Below are positions 5,466 through 12,545 of a stretch of DNA of 39,882 nucleotides, piece by piece (the first letter of the stretch is position 1; each line of letters begins with the position of its first letter). A program made the position numbers and the translations under genes. Source of the DNA: a virus; IMG/VR virus record IMGVR_UViG_3300026479_000023, positions 1 through 39,882 of that record, one strand, 5' to 3'. The notes under the pieces are model-generated. The model had not been told where the DNA came from. It saw only the letters and a program-made list of their open reading frames with translations, and made no database searches.

Positions 5466-5537
5466 GGAAAAGATACTATGTATGTGATTATGACACATAC
5501 GAATCCCCGAAGAGTGGTGGCTCTTCGGGGATTTTTT
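5466..5537 (+). ncRNA. Orphan small RNA of about 70 nt with a 7-bp hairpin and its own terminator
   Basis: After the promoter at 5431-5459 the transcript would contain GTATGTG (5480-5486) pairing perfectly with CACATAC (5494-5500). It ends in a 10-bp terminator stem CCCCGAAGAG (5505-5514)/CTCTTCGGGG (5521-5530) with a T6 run. A possible 67-codon frame across this region runs through both terminators and is not credible. The function is unknown. It may be a regulator of the downstream DUF3800 unit or another host-directed RNA. I see no CRISPR-repeat handle in it. Confidence 0.55.
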
Positions 5538-5562
5538 GCCCTGGCTCACCACCAGGGCTTTT
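5538..5562 (+). terminator. Second, tandem terminator-like hairpin
   Basis: GCCCTGG (5538-5544) and CCAGGGC (5552-5558) with TTTT behind. Together with the hairpin at 5505-5530 it insulates the AP2 operon and the small RNA from the DUF3800 unit. Confidence 0.65.
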
Positions 5563-5658
5563 GTTTATTTAAGCGCTCCAGAAGAATCCGTATAGCACAT
5601 CTTGCCGGACTTGTCGGCCATTTTCTGCATATTGTGTAAAATAATATCTGTTTTTGGC

Positions 5659-5719
5659 TGTCAAAATATTGTCAATTAATTGTCAGTATATTGACAACCG
5701 CTTCAAAAACTGCTATTAT
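5659..5719 (+). promoter_or_regulatory. Phased TGTCA repeats and sigma-A promoter of the DUF3800 unit
   Basis: TGTCA is repeated at 5659, 5670 and 5681, exactly 11 bp apart. The last copy forms an inverted pair with the -35 box (TTGTCA, 6 bp, TGACAA). TTGACA (5691-5696), a 17-bp spacer and TATTAT (5714-5719) make a strong promoter. The phased sites probably bind a regulator on one face of the DNA. Confidence 0.72.
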
Positions 5720-5725
5720 ATACTT

Positions 5726-5821
5726 GCAGATAGAAATATGCTGTATACCCGCTCAACCGAATTAACGTTTAAGCGACATGTAATGTCGTCGGACGCGGGG
5801 CCGCCATTTGGCGGTTTTTTT
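5726..5821 (+). ncRNA. Structured RNA upstream of DUF3800 (DUF3800-associated RNA-like)
   Basis: The RNA begins after a strong promoter and ends in a terminator (CCGCC 5801-5805, GGCGG 5810-5814, T7) 17 bp before the DUF3800 start. Long-range pairing is visible: CCCGC (5748-5752) with GCGGG (5795-5799), CCGA (5757-5760) with TCGG (5789-5792), and the perfect hairpin CGACAT-GTA-ATGTCG (5774-5788). Several distinct conserved RNA motifs upstream of DUF3800 genes have been described, and this layout matches them. The order promoter, RNA, terminator, protein gene is also that of type III toxin-antitoxin systems, where the RNA inhibits the protein. Which motif class it belongs to cannot be told by eye. 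Confidence 0.7.
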
Positions 5822-5838
5822 ACTATAAGGGGAAAAAC

Positions 5839-6525
5839 ATGGATTTGTTTATATATACAGATGAATCTGGAGTCTTCGACAAAGTACATAATAGTGATTA
5901 TGTTTACGGGGGATTGATACTGTTTGGCAAAAATCAAAAAGAAGAATGTGCAAGAAAGTATTTACACGCAGAGCGTTGTATAAGATACAATCATTACTCA
6001 AAGGATGATGAATTAAAAGCCTCTTTTGTTACAAACAGAGAAAAAGGCAAATTACTACGTTCTTTAAACGCATATGTGAAATTCGGAGTAATTATAAATC
6101 AATGTAAAGTATTGGATTCAATATTTAGTGACAAAAAAACAAAACAACGCTATCTTGATTACGCTTATAAAATAGGATTAAAAAGATGTTTAGAGAACCT
6201 AATCTCCACAAGCGTTATCTCACCTGACAGTATCAACAATATGTATATATTCGCAGATGAACACTCAACAGCAACAGATGGTCGTTATGAGTTAAAAGAA
6301 ACTCTTGAGCAAGAATTCAAACGCGGAACATACAACTTTAACTGGGATAGATTTTTCCCGCCCATATTTCCGCGCATGGGAGGTATTGTTTTACATTTTT
6401 GCAATTCAGAATGTACTCCTTTAGTGCGTGCTGCTGATATTGTGGCAAACAAAATATATAATTGTTCTATTAGTGGAAATTTAAGTGATATACAACAAAA
6501 AATACATATTGTACATTTACCTTAG
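5839..6525 (+). CDS. DUF3800 domain protein
   Basis: 228 residues, the usual size of the family. The N-terminal YTDESGV, the conserved IFADEHS around residue 140, and the C-terminal PLVRAADIVANKIY are signatures of DUF3800, an RNase H-like fold with acidic active-site residues (Asp and Glu of the first motif, Asp of FADEH, Asp of AADIVAN). The family is widespread in phages and mobile elements and is suspected to be a nuclease in defence or toxin-like systems; its biochemical activity is not settled. It starts with an AGGGGA site right after the terminator of the structured RNA. The AT content is higher than in the structural genes, which suggests separate acquisition. Confidence 0.9.
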   Translation: MDLFIYTDESGVFDKVHNSDYVYGGLILFGKNQKEECARKYLHAERCIRYNHYSKDDELKASFVTNREKGKLLRSLNAYVKFGVIINQCKVLDSIFSDKKTKQRYLDYAYKIGLKRCLENLISTSVISPDSINNMYIFADEHSTATDGRYELKETLEQEFKRGTYNFNWDRFFPPIFPRMGGIVLHFCNSECTPLVRAADIVANKIYNCSISGNLSDIQQKIHIVHLP

Positions 6526-6531
6526 CACACC

Positions 6532-6560
6532 AGCCCCGGCTCATCACCGGGGCTATTATT
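6532..6560. terminator. Terminator after the DUF3800 gene
   Basis: AGCCCCGG (6532-6539) and CCGGGGCT (6547-6554) form a perfect 8-bp stem followed by an AT-rich tail. It lies 7 bp after the DUF3800 stop and also faces the end of the endolysin gene. A 12-bp palindrome CTCGACGTCGAG follows at 6571-6582. Confidence 0.7.
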
Positions 6561-6594
6561 ATGTCAGAAACTCGACGTCGAGCCAGGCATGTTA

Positions 6595-7638
6595 TTATGC
6601 AATCAGACTCATAAATGTATTACGTCCTGCGATACCATCCACAGTAAGCCCGTGATCACGCTGATATGCTCTTACTGCCGCATCTAGGCCGCTGCCAAAA
6701 CTGCCAGGGCACTCTACTCCCTGCGGGTTGTATCCTTTTAGCATCAACAGGATCTCGAGTGCTGTCACCATGTACTGACACTCTCCCTTGCATACATAGT
6801 GACTGCCTAACGCCCGCTCTGATGCGGGACCCCAGATACCGTCCACGACCAACCCAGCACGGTAATCCTGGTTAATACCTGTCTGCAACACCATGACTGC
6901 GCCTTTACGGGTTTTCGGCCCGTCATATCCGTCAACCAGGATGGCAGCGCCAGTGAAGTTATTACAGTGGATCTGGCCGTCTCTGATTACAGCATTACCG
7001 CCAGATATTGCCGGATTACTGGTATCCGGTTTTGGTGCTGGCTTTCTTCCGCCCGAAAAGTCTCGGTAACAATGGTTGACATCCACCTTACCTCCGTTAC
7101 CGGTCAGTCCCGGCACGCTGCCAGAGCTGGTGTACTGCCAGATGTCCACATTCGGCACGTCAGGAGCCTTGGTACTGTACTTAGCCACCCATTTCGTGTA
7201 CTTGTCCAGGGCGCTGCCGATGATAGTCTTATACCAGTTCTCATTGGCATAAATGCCGACTTGATAACCGGCAGCCTCTACGATATCGGCAAAAATTCTG
7301 GCTCCTCTGACAGCCTGTCGGCGTGTTCCTTCTTTTTCCTCTTCCAAGTCGTAGTAAACCGGATAGGATAATTTATAACCCTTGATACACCGAAGCACAT
7401 GTGCCGCCTCGCTCCTGCTTTTTGTATCCGTGTCAGCATAGCTGTACAAATATACTCCGAACGGGATACCAAGTCTCGTACACTCATCTGCATTCCGTTT
7501 CCAGTATTTGTCGTCCTGGTTTTTCTGATCCATACCATACCCACAACGGATTATTGCCCCGTCGATATATTTTCTGGCCTGCTCCCAGTCAATCCTTCCG
7601 TTATGTTCAGACACATCGATAATTTTAAATGTTTTCAT
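6595..7638 (-). CDS. Endolysin: GH25 muramidase with peptidoglycan-binding repeats
   Basis: 347 residues from the ATG at 7638, chosen because AAGAAAGGA lies 7 nt upstream; an upstream ATG at 7677 lies before the intergenic palindrome. Residues 1-190 form a GH25 lysozyme domain: IIDVSEHNGRIDW at the start, GAIIRCGYG, and YYDLEEE with the catalytic acids. Residues 205-347 contain two PG_binding_1-like segments (GPKTRKGAVMVLQTG, AAVRAYQRDHGLTVDGIAG). It cuts the glycan strands of the host cell wall at the end of infection. No signal peptide is seen, so export depends on the holin. It is the last lytic gene. Confidence 0.95.
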   Translation of the reverse strand: MKTFKIIDVSEHNGRIDWEQARKYIDGAIIRCGYGMDQKNQDDKYWKRNADECTRLGIPFGVYLYSYADTDTKSRSEAAHVLRCIKGYKLSYPVYYDLEEEKEGTRRQAVRGARIFADIVEAAGYQVGIYANENWYKTIIGSALDKYTKWVAKYSTKAPDVPNVDIWQYTSSGSVPGLTGNGGKVDVNHCYRDFSGGRKPAPKPDTSNPAISGGNAVIRDGQIHCNNFTGAAILVDGYDGPKTRKGAVMVLQTGINQDYRAGLVVDGIWGPASERALGSHYVCKGECQYMVTALEILLMLKGYNPQGVECPGSFGSGLDAAVRAYQRDHGLTVDGIAGRNTFMSLIA

Positions 7639-7659
7639 AGTCTTCCTTTCTTCCGGCAT

Positions 7660-7999
7660 TGCGCCGGCGCAAATCAATCTAATAAAATAGGTACTCCATA
7701 ATCAACACAGCACTGATGCTCTATCCTGCATCCACGGTATTTTTCCCATCCTGGGGCAAACACTGCCGCATCAGCCTGGCTTAATGCTTCTATACTCTTT
7801 GCCAAGCACATAAGTGCTCCCCACTCCGGGTTATCAAAAAATGTATCTAGCTCCTCTGTGTGTTCATACTGTTCTCTTACAGCAGCCATCAATTCTGCTC
7901 TTTCTTTCTGGATTTCGTCGTTGCTCCGCTCCCGCATAGGCTGTGAAATAAATATCTTCATAGTTGTGTCCTTTCCCCGGTCATTTGCGCCGGCGCAAA
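7660..7999. repeat. Two copies of a perfect GC palindrome between lysis genes
   Basis: TTGCGCCGGCGCAA lies in the gap at 7660-7673. The longer form TTTGCGCCGGCGCAAA lies at 7984-7999. Both palindromes sit just before a ribosome binding site and pair partly with bases next to it (CCGGC with GCCGG, or CCGG with CCGG). They are either translational control hairpins or protein-binding sites. Confidence 0.7.
7674..7961 (-). CDS. DUF4406-like protein (nucleoside 2-deoxyribosyltransferase-like fold)
   Basis: 95 residues. The N-terminus MKIFISQPMRER and the central AKSIEALSQADAAVFAPGWEKYRGCRIEH are typical of the DUF4406/nucleoside deoxyribosyltransferase-like fold. The pattern of a start beta-strand, 'SQADAAVF' and 'GW..ARGC..E' with a Glu is conserved in small phage proteins. 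The real substrate is unknown; the family may act on nucleotides or nucleotide sugars. It lies between holin and endolysin with a GGGGAAAGGA site, a common place for lysis-module passengers in this phage group. Confidence 0.85.
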   Translation of the reverse strand: MKIFISQPMRERSNDEIQKERAELMAAVREQYEHTEELDTFFDNPEWGALMCLAKSIEALSQADAAVFAPGWEKYRGCRIEHQCCVDYGVPILLD

Positions 8000-8009
8000 A
8001 AGAGAGCGA

Positions 8010-8315
8010 CTACTCGCCCTCTTCTCCTGGTCCATTTTCTGCTTTTTTCTTTCCATCCTTGTCAATTAAGTTCCGCAGCATTTCATAAAGTCCCGTGCTT
8101 GCCAGACCTGAAATCATACCACCAAGCACCACCTCTGCGTTAATTCCGTTACTCATATTGATAAGTATTGCAATAATGGTGCCCATCGTAAGAGCGGCAA
8201 GAGGGATGTACCTGTTTTTTATTGCAGGTATTGCCGTCTTGATTACATAGCCCACCAGCAGGCAGATGCCTAATATTACCGGGTTGATATAGTTTGTCAA
8301 AAAGCTTAAGTCCAT
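8010..8315 (-). CDS. Phage holin, Hol44/holin-V type
   Basis: 101 residues with three hydrophobic segments (about 12-28, 38-53, 62-80) and a charged C-terminus (KDGKKKAENGPGEEGE), as in holins. The N-terminal NPVILGICLLVGYVIKT and the IPLAALTMGTIIAI block match the Hol44 family of Firmicutes phages. It forms membrane lesions that let the GH25 endolysin reach the cell wall. The ATG has AGGAGG 8 nt upstream. It lies between DUF6275 and DUF4406 genes in the lysis cassette. Confidence 0.92.
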   Translation of the reverse strand: MDLSFLTNYINPVILGICLLVGYVIKTAIPAIKNRYIPLAALTMGTIIAILINMSNGINAEVVLGGMISGLASTGLYEMLRNLIDKDGKKKAENGPGEEGE

Positions 8316-8327
8316 GATTAATACCTC

Positions 8328-8588
8328 CTATCGTACAACAAAGTTCTCCCATTTTTTATATGCATCCACATACGTCTCTTTTTTATCCCCGTTGTGAGTA
8401 ATCTCGTAATACATGCCGTCTGACACCGTAGTGCTTACCAGGGCTTTATTGTTCTGCAGCGTTTTACAGCTCCACACAATAAATACATCCTCTTCGGTGA
8501 TCTGTTTCCGATCCGTTTTGTCAGCGTGCTCATTAAAATAATCCATAACGGTTTTCTTGCATAATTCTAAAAATTCTTCATTATTCAT
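8328..8588 (-). CDS. DUF6275-like hypothetical phage protein
   Basis: 86 residues from the ATG at 8588 (AAGGAGAT 8 nt upstream); the in-frame upstream start overlaps the previous gene and lacks a ribosome binding site. The sequence MNNEEFLELCKK, EEDVFIVWSCKTLQNNKAL and DGMYYEITHNGDKKETYVDAYKKWEN matches a family found next to holins in Clostridia phages, called DUF6275 as far as I recall. The function is unknown; its place suggests a lysis or virion accessory. Confidence 0.82.
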   Translation of the reverse strand: MNNEEFLELCKKTVMDYFNEHADKTDRKQITEEDVFIVWSCKTLQNNKALVSTTVSDGMYYEITHNGDKKETYVDAYKKWENFVVR

Positions 8589-8592
8589 TTTT

Positions 8593-8820
8593 TCATATCT
8601 CCTTTTCCAAATCCTCGATCCTATGGTTGGCAACCTTCATTTTCTCTTCCAAAATATATGTTCTTTCCACGACCGAGTTATGTTTTTCCACTTTTTTTGT
8701 AAGTTCTTCCAGCTTATATTCCATCAATGCCCGCGTTTTTTCCTGCTGGCTCTTGTTGCTTATCAGGCAGACAATTAGAGTAACGCCTGCAGAGATGCAG
8801 GCTGAAATAATTGTTTCCAT
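8593..8820 (-). CDS. XhlA-like small membrane protein with coiled coil
   Basis: 75 residues from the ATG at 8820, which has AAGGAG at a normal distance; the ATG six bases earlier is too close to it. One N-terminal membrane segment (IISACISAGVTLIVCLI, residues 3-20) is followed by a long charged coiled coil ending in EDLEKEI. The layout of anchor plus coiled coil next to a holin recalls hemolysin XhlA/XpaF1-type lysis accessories, although there the membrane segment is usually C-terminal. Confidence 0.8.
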   Translation of the reverse strand: METIISACISAGVTLIVCLISNKSQQEKTRALMEYKLEELTKKVEKHNSVVERTYILEEKMKVANHRIEDLEKEI

Positions 8821-8832
8821 TTGCATATCTCC

Positions 8833-9054
8833 TTATTGATTTTTGCAATAAAATAATACCGTTTCCGGCCTTGCTCTGATCTCATTATGTTTATCCACAT
8901 CATCTGCATCGGCATATGGCCTGCAGTAGTATTCCGTCATATCCAACTCCTCCTCAATCTGGGACAGAGTTTTATTTCCCTGACCCCTGACAAGGAGTCT
9001 CAGGTCTGTGATGTGAGACCATAGCCTGGAGATGATACTTAGTTTTGTCATCAT
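8833..9054 (-). CDS. Hypothetical phage protein before the lysis genes
   Basis: 73 residues. The start overlaps the upstream stop (ATGA), with GAGG just upstream, so translation is probably coupled. The sequence has a basic N-terminal helix (KLSIISRLWSHITDLRLLV) and a polar C-terminus. No family is recognised. It belongs to the group of short genes between the tail fibre and the lysis cassette. Confidence 0.75.
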   Translation of the reverse strand: MMTKLSIISRLWSHITDLRLLVRGQGNKTLSQIEEELDMTEYYCRPYADADDVDKHNEIRARPETVLFYCKNQ

Positions 9055-9239
9055 TCCTCAACCAGTTCCTCCATGCCGGAGTCCGCCAGAATCTCTTTTA
9101 CTTTTTCTTTCAGCAGGCGCGGAACCTGCTCATAAGTTTTCTTTCCCAGCATGATCTGCTGCGCCCATAACATTGCCATCATTTCTTTACCGTCCTTTCC
9201 TGTTATCATAATCATGAGATTGGTTAATAAGTTACACAT
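9051..9239 (-). CDS. CD1375-like small phage protein
   Basis: 62 residues, GGAGG 6 nt before the ATG, overlapping the previous gene by 8 nt. The C-terminal MLWAQQIMLGKKTYEQVPRL...VKEIL pattern (a hydrophobic start, GKKT, then a V-P and a charged helix) resembles the short CD1375/XkdX-like proteins that follow tail fibre genes in Clostridia phages. An internal start at MMAMLWAQ is possible. The function is unknown. Confidence 0.78.
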   Translation of the reverse strand: MCNLLTNLMIMITGKDGKEMMAMLWAQQIMLGKKTYEQVPRLLKEKVKEILADSGMEELVEE

Positions 9240-9588
9240 AGACCGCCTCCGACATTTCCAGCAGGCACTCTGTCAGCATCCTGATATTTTCGTCCTGCTC
9301 CTGGAGTTTCTGCTCCAGCGTCTTTTCCTGCAGCGGCTGATATTCCAGATACTTCTCCGGATTCTTTTCCACCGCTGCCCGGCTTATGTTCTCAGCTTTT
9401 TCCCTAAACTGGCGGAAATCATATTCCCAGTAGGTGTCCTTGGTTGTGTGCGTCTCTCCAAACTCGTCCACCTGGGAACTTTCATCAGTTACCTCCTGAC
9501 CGTTAAGACAGATCGTCACATCAACCATGCCCTGATCAAGCGGCTGCCAGCGTACTGCTGGCTGCTCTGTTGTGAATCTTGCTTTCAA
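9232..9588 (-). CDS. Tail-fibre-associated hypothetical protein
   Basis: 118 residues from a TTG start at 9588 preceded by AAAAGGAGGG. The N-terminal half is beta-rich (VDVTICLNGQEV), the C-terminal third a coiled coil (KTLEQKLQEQDENIRMLTECLLEMSEAV). Genes of this size and composition commonly follow receptor-binding genes and are thought to be chaperones or accessory structural proteins. This is inference. Confidence 0.78.
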   Translation of the reverse strand: MKARFTTEQPAVRWQPLDQGMVDVTICLNGQEVTDESSQVDEFGETHTTKDTYWEYDFRQFREKAENISRAAVEKNPEKYLEYQPLQEKTLEQKLQEQDENIRMLTECLLEMSEAVYV

Positions 9589-9666
9589 TGTTTACCCTCC
9601 TTTTCGCGTATTTCATCAGCTGCTCTATTCCATACTTCGCTTTGAAGTAGTTGGAATCTGAATTTA

Positions 9667-9684
9667 AGAGGGGAAAGCCCCTCT
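9667..9684 (-). other. 7-bp hairpin one base after the tail-fibre stop codon
   Basis: AGAGGGG (9667-9673) and CCCCTCT (9678-9684) with a 4-nt loop, one base beyond the stop of the 742-residue protein. It lacks a good T run, so it is a poor terminator. Diversity-generating retroelements have short-stem, 4-nt-loop hairpins just downstream of their variable region, and this fits that position. Confidence 0.6.
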
Positions 9685-9685
9685 G

Positions 9686-11914
9686 TCAGGCTGCCGCCTG
9701 CCATTCACCCCTGGTGCCGTTTGGGGAAACGCCGGAGACGAGATGCCAGTACGCGTACGACCAGCCAGCGTACGCAAAGAGACCCCAGAGGCCAGCAACC
9801 GCACCAGAGGACAAAACGCCCAGCGCAAGCCACTCCCTCTGGCCGGATGTTTCCGTATCTGTATAAAGCCCGTCAGCAAAGCCTGTGGTAGATCCGGCCC
9901 CCGTTCCTGTCGGAATCATAATCCCCAGATCCGTGTCTGTGGTTTCTTCGGATATATATCTCCAGTTTGCCGCCGTATATGCCACCTGTGCTTTTGCTTT
10001 TCTGTAGCTTGTCCTCACTGTCGCAATGTTGCTGGACAGCGTGCTGGCATCCTGGCACACATACACATCTCTGGCCGGGTTTCCGTCTGCTCCTGCCACA
10101 ATATCCATGACCACATTGCCCAGCACCTCATAAGCTCCCACGCCGGTCTCAATACCCTGAATTTTAAAGGCATATATCCCTCTGGTATTGTTGCCCAGGG
10201 AGCCATCCGATCCGGCCACCTCATCTGTGGAACCGGAATGCCAGGGCATTGTGGAGATGCAGGTTGTCAGTGTCGTATCAAAAGCCTCCGGAGCATCTAC
10301 ATAAATGGCAGCATTTACATCGTCTACATCCTCAATTTTCAGTATCTTCACGCTGTATGCCAGGTTATGCATATATGCATAATATCTATCATTGTTTGTG
10401 GCTTCGCCCATTTCTCCAATGGAAACATATGATCCGACCACATAGGATGCCGCCTGTGACTTTGTGAGGATCACTCTGGTCACGCCGGTTTCCGCCACCA
10501 GGTTCATGTGCTGCGCGCTGTAGCTTGTGCATCCTGCCATGATACTCTGGCTGTGTGTGGTTGCGTATTTAATAATCATCATGAGCTGTCTGTAAAACAG
10601 ATCCCAGCTCGTTGTGCCGCAGTAATGGCCGCCCAGCTTGTGCATGTAAGCGATCATGCCGGTGTAGCTGATCGGGTTCTTCGCCTGTGCGGCCTGGCAT
10701 CCATTAGCTGGAGCCAGTCCCTTTGAGGAGTATGGCATTCCATCAATGTCCCCGGCCGCATATTTTGCGTGTATCATAAACGGGCTGAGCGTCCCATCCG
10801 GGTTAATGGACTCTTTCATGGGATGCGGTGTGAGTTCTGTCTGGCTGTCAGAATAGTGGTACAGGACTGCCTCCGCCGTGTCCTCGATACCGAACCATGC
10901 GCTCATGGTTACCTCGCCCACTTGTACCTTGCCATACTTTGTAAATCCAGTCTGCCCCTCCAGGGCGTCCACATGGTTGAATCCGTTTTCGTCTACAGAA
11001 AAATTGCAGGTGAAATGGTGGAACAGGCCGTACTGTTCATAGTCATCCCGGCCTTTAGCACGTCCCACAGATGGCTCACAGACCATGTTTTCATTGGCGT
11101 TCATTTTTACGCCCACCGGACTGGTTGATGTTGCGTATTTATAGATTTTTGTGGTAAATACCAGCCCATTTCTGCGGAGGGCAAAATAATTGGAAAGAGC
11201 CTGCTCCACTCCGCCACCCGCCTCTTTGATGGCGTTAATCTGGGCTTTTCCAATCGTCTCTATATTTTCGGCTGCCTCTGCGGCTGTGGCCTGTACATTC
11301 TGGACCTGCGTTGTGCCCTCTGCCCGTACTCTGGATACCTGGGTGTCTCCGGCGGTATTTACTCTTGTGGTCTGGGTCTGACCTGCGTTGTTTACGTCGG
11401 CTACGGCTTGCTGTGCGGTCAACGTAAAATCGTTCTTTATCTTCTCCGTGTCCTGGGCTGATTTCTTAGCCGCCGCTGCTTCTGCTTTTGCTGCTTCAAG
11501 CGTTTTGATTGCATCCTGAGCCAGTTCCTCAAACATTCCTTCCAGTACCGTTGATTCATTTTCACTGGGTATTCCATCACCGCTTACACTTTTATATACA
11601 TAGAGATTAAAAGAAAATGAGGATACTACATCCTCACCACTCACAAACTCTATCATACATATAGCACTTCCAAACTCCGCAAGTGTCTGATTAGTTAAAG
11701 GTACGAATACAGCTTTATCCACAATCCGACAGTCATTATACACAACCTTTTTTGACGGCTTAACCACCCATACGCGTGCTGATACACCTTCTGGTATTTC
11801 CCAGTCAATTACTGTACACTCTATTTCCCTTCCAGTATCTCCCTGCATTGCGTAAACGATAGGAGTGATCCGCTTATGCAAGACACTAATCTCAATCTTT
11901 TTTACTGCTTTCAT
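9686..11914 (-). CDS. Tail fibre / receptor-binding protein: BppU-like N-terminus and DGR-target-like C-terminus
   Basis: 742 residues. Residues 1-120 resemble the BppU (DUF2479) N-terminal domain that attaches upper baseplate fibres. Residues 130-240 form an Ala-rich helical stalk with repeats such as NTAGDTQ. The C-terminal 450 residues resemble tail proteins that are targets of diversity-generating retroelements, with HSQSIMAGCTSYSA around 460 and an end segment GVLSSGAVAGLWGLF...SYAYWHLVSG followed by SPNGTRGEW. The end segment has clustered Trp/Tyr/Gly and small residues, as in C-type-lectin variable regions. A hairpin follows the stop. No reverse transcriptase or template repeat is in the window. 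It probably determines host binding. Confidence 0.82.
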   Translation of the reverse strand: MKAVKKIEISVLHKRITPIVYAMQGDTGREIECTVIDWEIPEGVSARVWVVKPSKKVVYNDCRIVDKAVFVPLTNQTLAEFGSAICMIEFVSGEDVVSSFSFNLYVYKSVSGDGIPSENESTVLEGMFEELAQDAIKTLEAAKAEAAAAKKSAQDTEKIKNDFTLTAQQAVADVNNAGQTQTTRVNTAGDTQVSRVRAEGTTQVQNVQATAAEAAENIETIGKAQINAIKEAGGGVEQALSNYFALRRNGLVFTTKIYKYATSTSPVGVKMNANENMVCEPSVGRAKGRDDYEQYGLFHHFTCNFSVDENGFNHVDALEGQTGFTKYGKVQVGEVTMSAWFGIEDTAEAVLYHYSDSQTELTPHPMKESINPDGTLSPFMIHAKYAAGDIDGMPYSSKGLAPANGCQAAQAKNPISYTGMIAYMHKLGGHYCGTTSWDLFYRQLMMIIKYATTHSQSIMAGCTSYSAQHMNLVAETGVTRVILTKSQAASYVVGSYVSIGEMGEATNNDRYYAYMHNLAYSVKILKIEDVDDVNAAIYVDAPEAFDTTLTTCISTMPWHSGSTDEVAGSDGSLGNNTRGIYAFKIQGIETGVGAYEVLGNVVMDIVAGADGNPARDVYVCQDASTLSSNIATVRTSYRKAKAQVAYTAANWRYISEETTDTDLGIMIPTGTGAGSTTGFADGLYTDTETSGQREWLALGVLSSGAVAGLWGLFAYAGWSYAYWHLVSGVSPNGTRGEWQAAA

Positions 11915-11944
11915 GCATTACCTCCCAAAATATATGCGTCCACG

Positions 11945-12340
11945 TCAAGTGCCTATAGCAATCCATACCAATGTTGTTTCTGTCGTATTCGTTCTCGTGA
12001 CGTATGCGTCAAATCCAGATTTTGTATTATTAGAGGCGCCAACGCCCAGGACATTTGTGCCTGGGACGGACGTAACCGGAGTGACTGTGACATATGGCTG
12101 GCTTTTAAATGGTTTCGGAAAATCCACATGCGCCATTGTGGGTTTGTTGGCTACCGGAACAATACTCACCCTGCCCCCTTGGATCGTAAAACCTCCCAGC
12201 TCATCTTTTATCAGTCCCTTTATCACAGACCACTTTATTTTTTCTGAGTCCTTACTCAGAGTCCTTATATAATCATCATCTGCTAACACAGTTGCTTCTT
12301 CGAGTTCCATTTCAGGTGTCATTAGTATATTTGCTTCCAC
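11945..12340 (-). CDS. Tail fibre-like protein with H-type lectin-like C-terminus
   Basis: About 131 residues from a GTG at 12340 (GGGAGG 8 nt upstream); a GTG at 12349 is also in frame but overlaps the ribosome binding site. The C-terminal 80 residues (FPKPFKSQPYVTVTPVT, SGFDAYVTRTN, LVWIAIGT) resemble H-type lectin domains, which bind sugars, for example the discoidin-like ends of tail fibres. It probably forms a carbohydrate-binding tip or fibre. It lies between the tail spike protein and the BppU-like fibre. Confidence 0.8.
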   Translation of the reverse strand: MEANILMTPEMELEEATVLADDDYIRTLSKDSEKIKWSVIKGLIKDELGGFTIQGGRVSIVPVANKPTMAHVDFPKPFKSQPYVTVTPVTSVPGTNVLGVGASNNTKSGFDAYVTRTNTTETTLVWIAIGT

Positions 12341-12341
12341 A

Positions 12342-12545
12342 TCAATCACCTCCCAGTTTGTTTTTCTGGATATATTCCCGGATCGCGTTAATATGATCCG
12401 ATAAAGTTTGGTCTACAGCGTAAAAGCTTTTCTTATTGTTATCACTGATGGGTTCTCCAGTGTCTTTATCTACCTCGCTGTAAGTGTAGGATATCCTGTC
12501 ACTCCCCTCAATGTTCATGACCATAAAACTACTAAGTCGTTTCAT
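12342..12545 (-). CDS. Small hypothetical tail-region protein
   Basis: 67 residues with AGGAGGG upstream, overlapping the end of the tail spike gene by 14 nt. The sequence (SFMVMNIEGSDRISYTYSEVD, then ITLSDHINAI-like helix) is conserved in style in tail modules of Lachnospiraceae phages. The function is unknown. Confidence 0.78.
   Translation of the reverse strand: MKRLSSFMVMNIEGSDRISYTYSEVDKDTGEPISDNNKKSFYAVDQTLSDHINAIREYIQKNKLGGD

Noticed and set aside
5436-5639. A 67-codon rightward frame
   Set aside because: It begins inside the promoter and runs across two perfect terminator hairpins; composition is not protein-like.
6571-6582. 12-bp palindrome CTCGACGTCGAG as an attachment or resolution site
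   Set aside because: A single short palindrome without partner sites or a resolvase gene is not enough; it may be part of the terminator region.
9686-9850. A complete diversity-generating retroelement
   Set aside because: No reverse transcriptase, accessory gene or template repeat could be seen anywhere in the window.
9743-10432. 229-codon frame opposite the tail fibre gene
   Set aside because: Shadow of codon bias in the 742-residue gene; low-complexity and Cys-rich composition.
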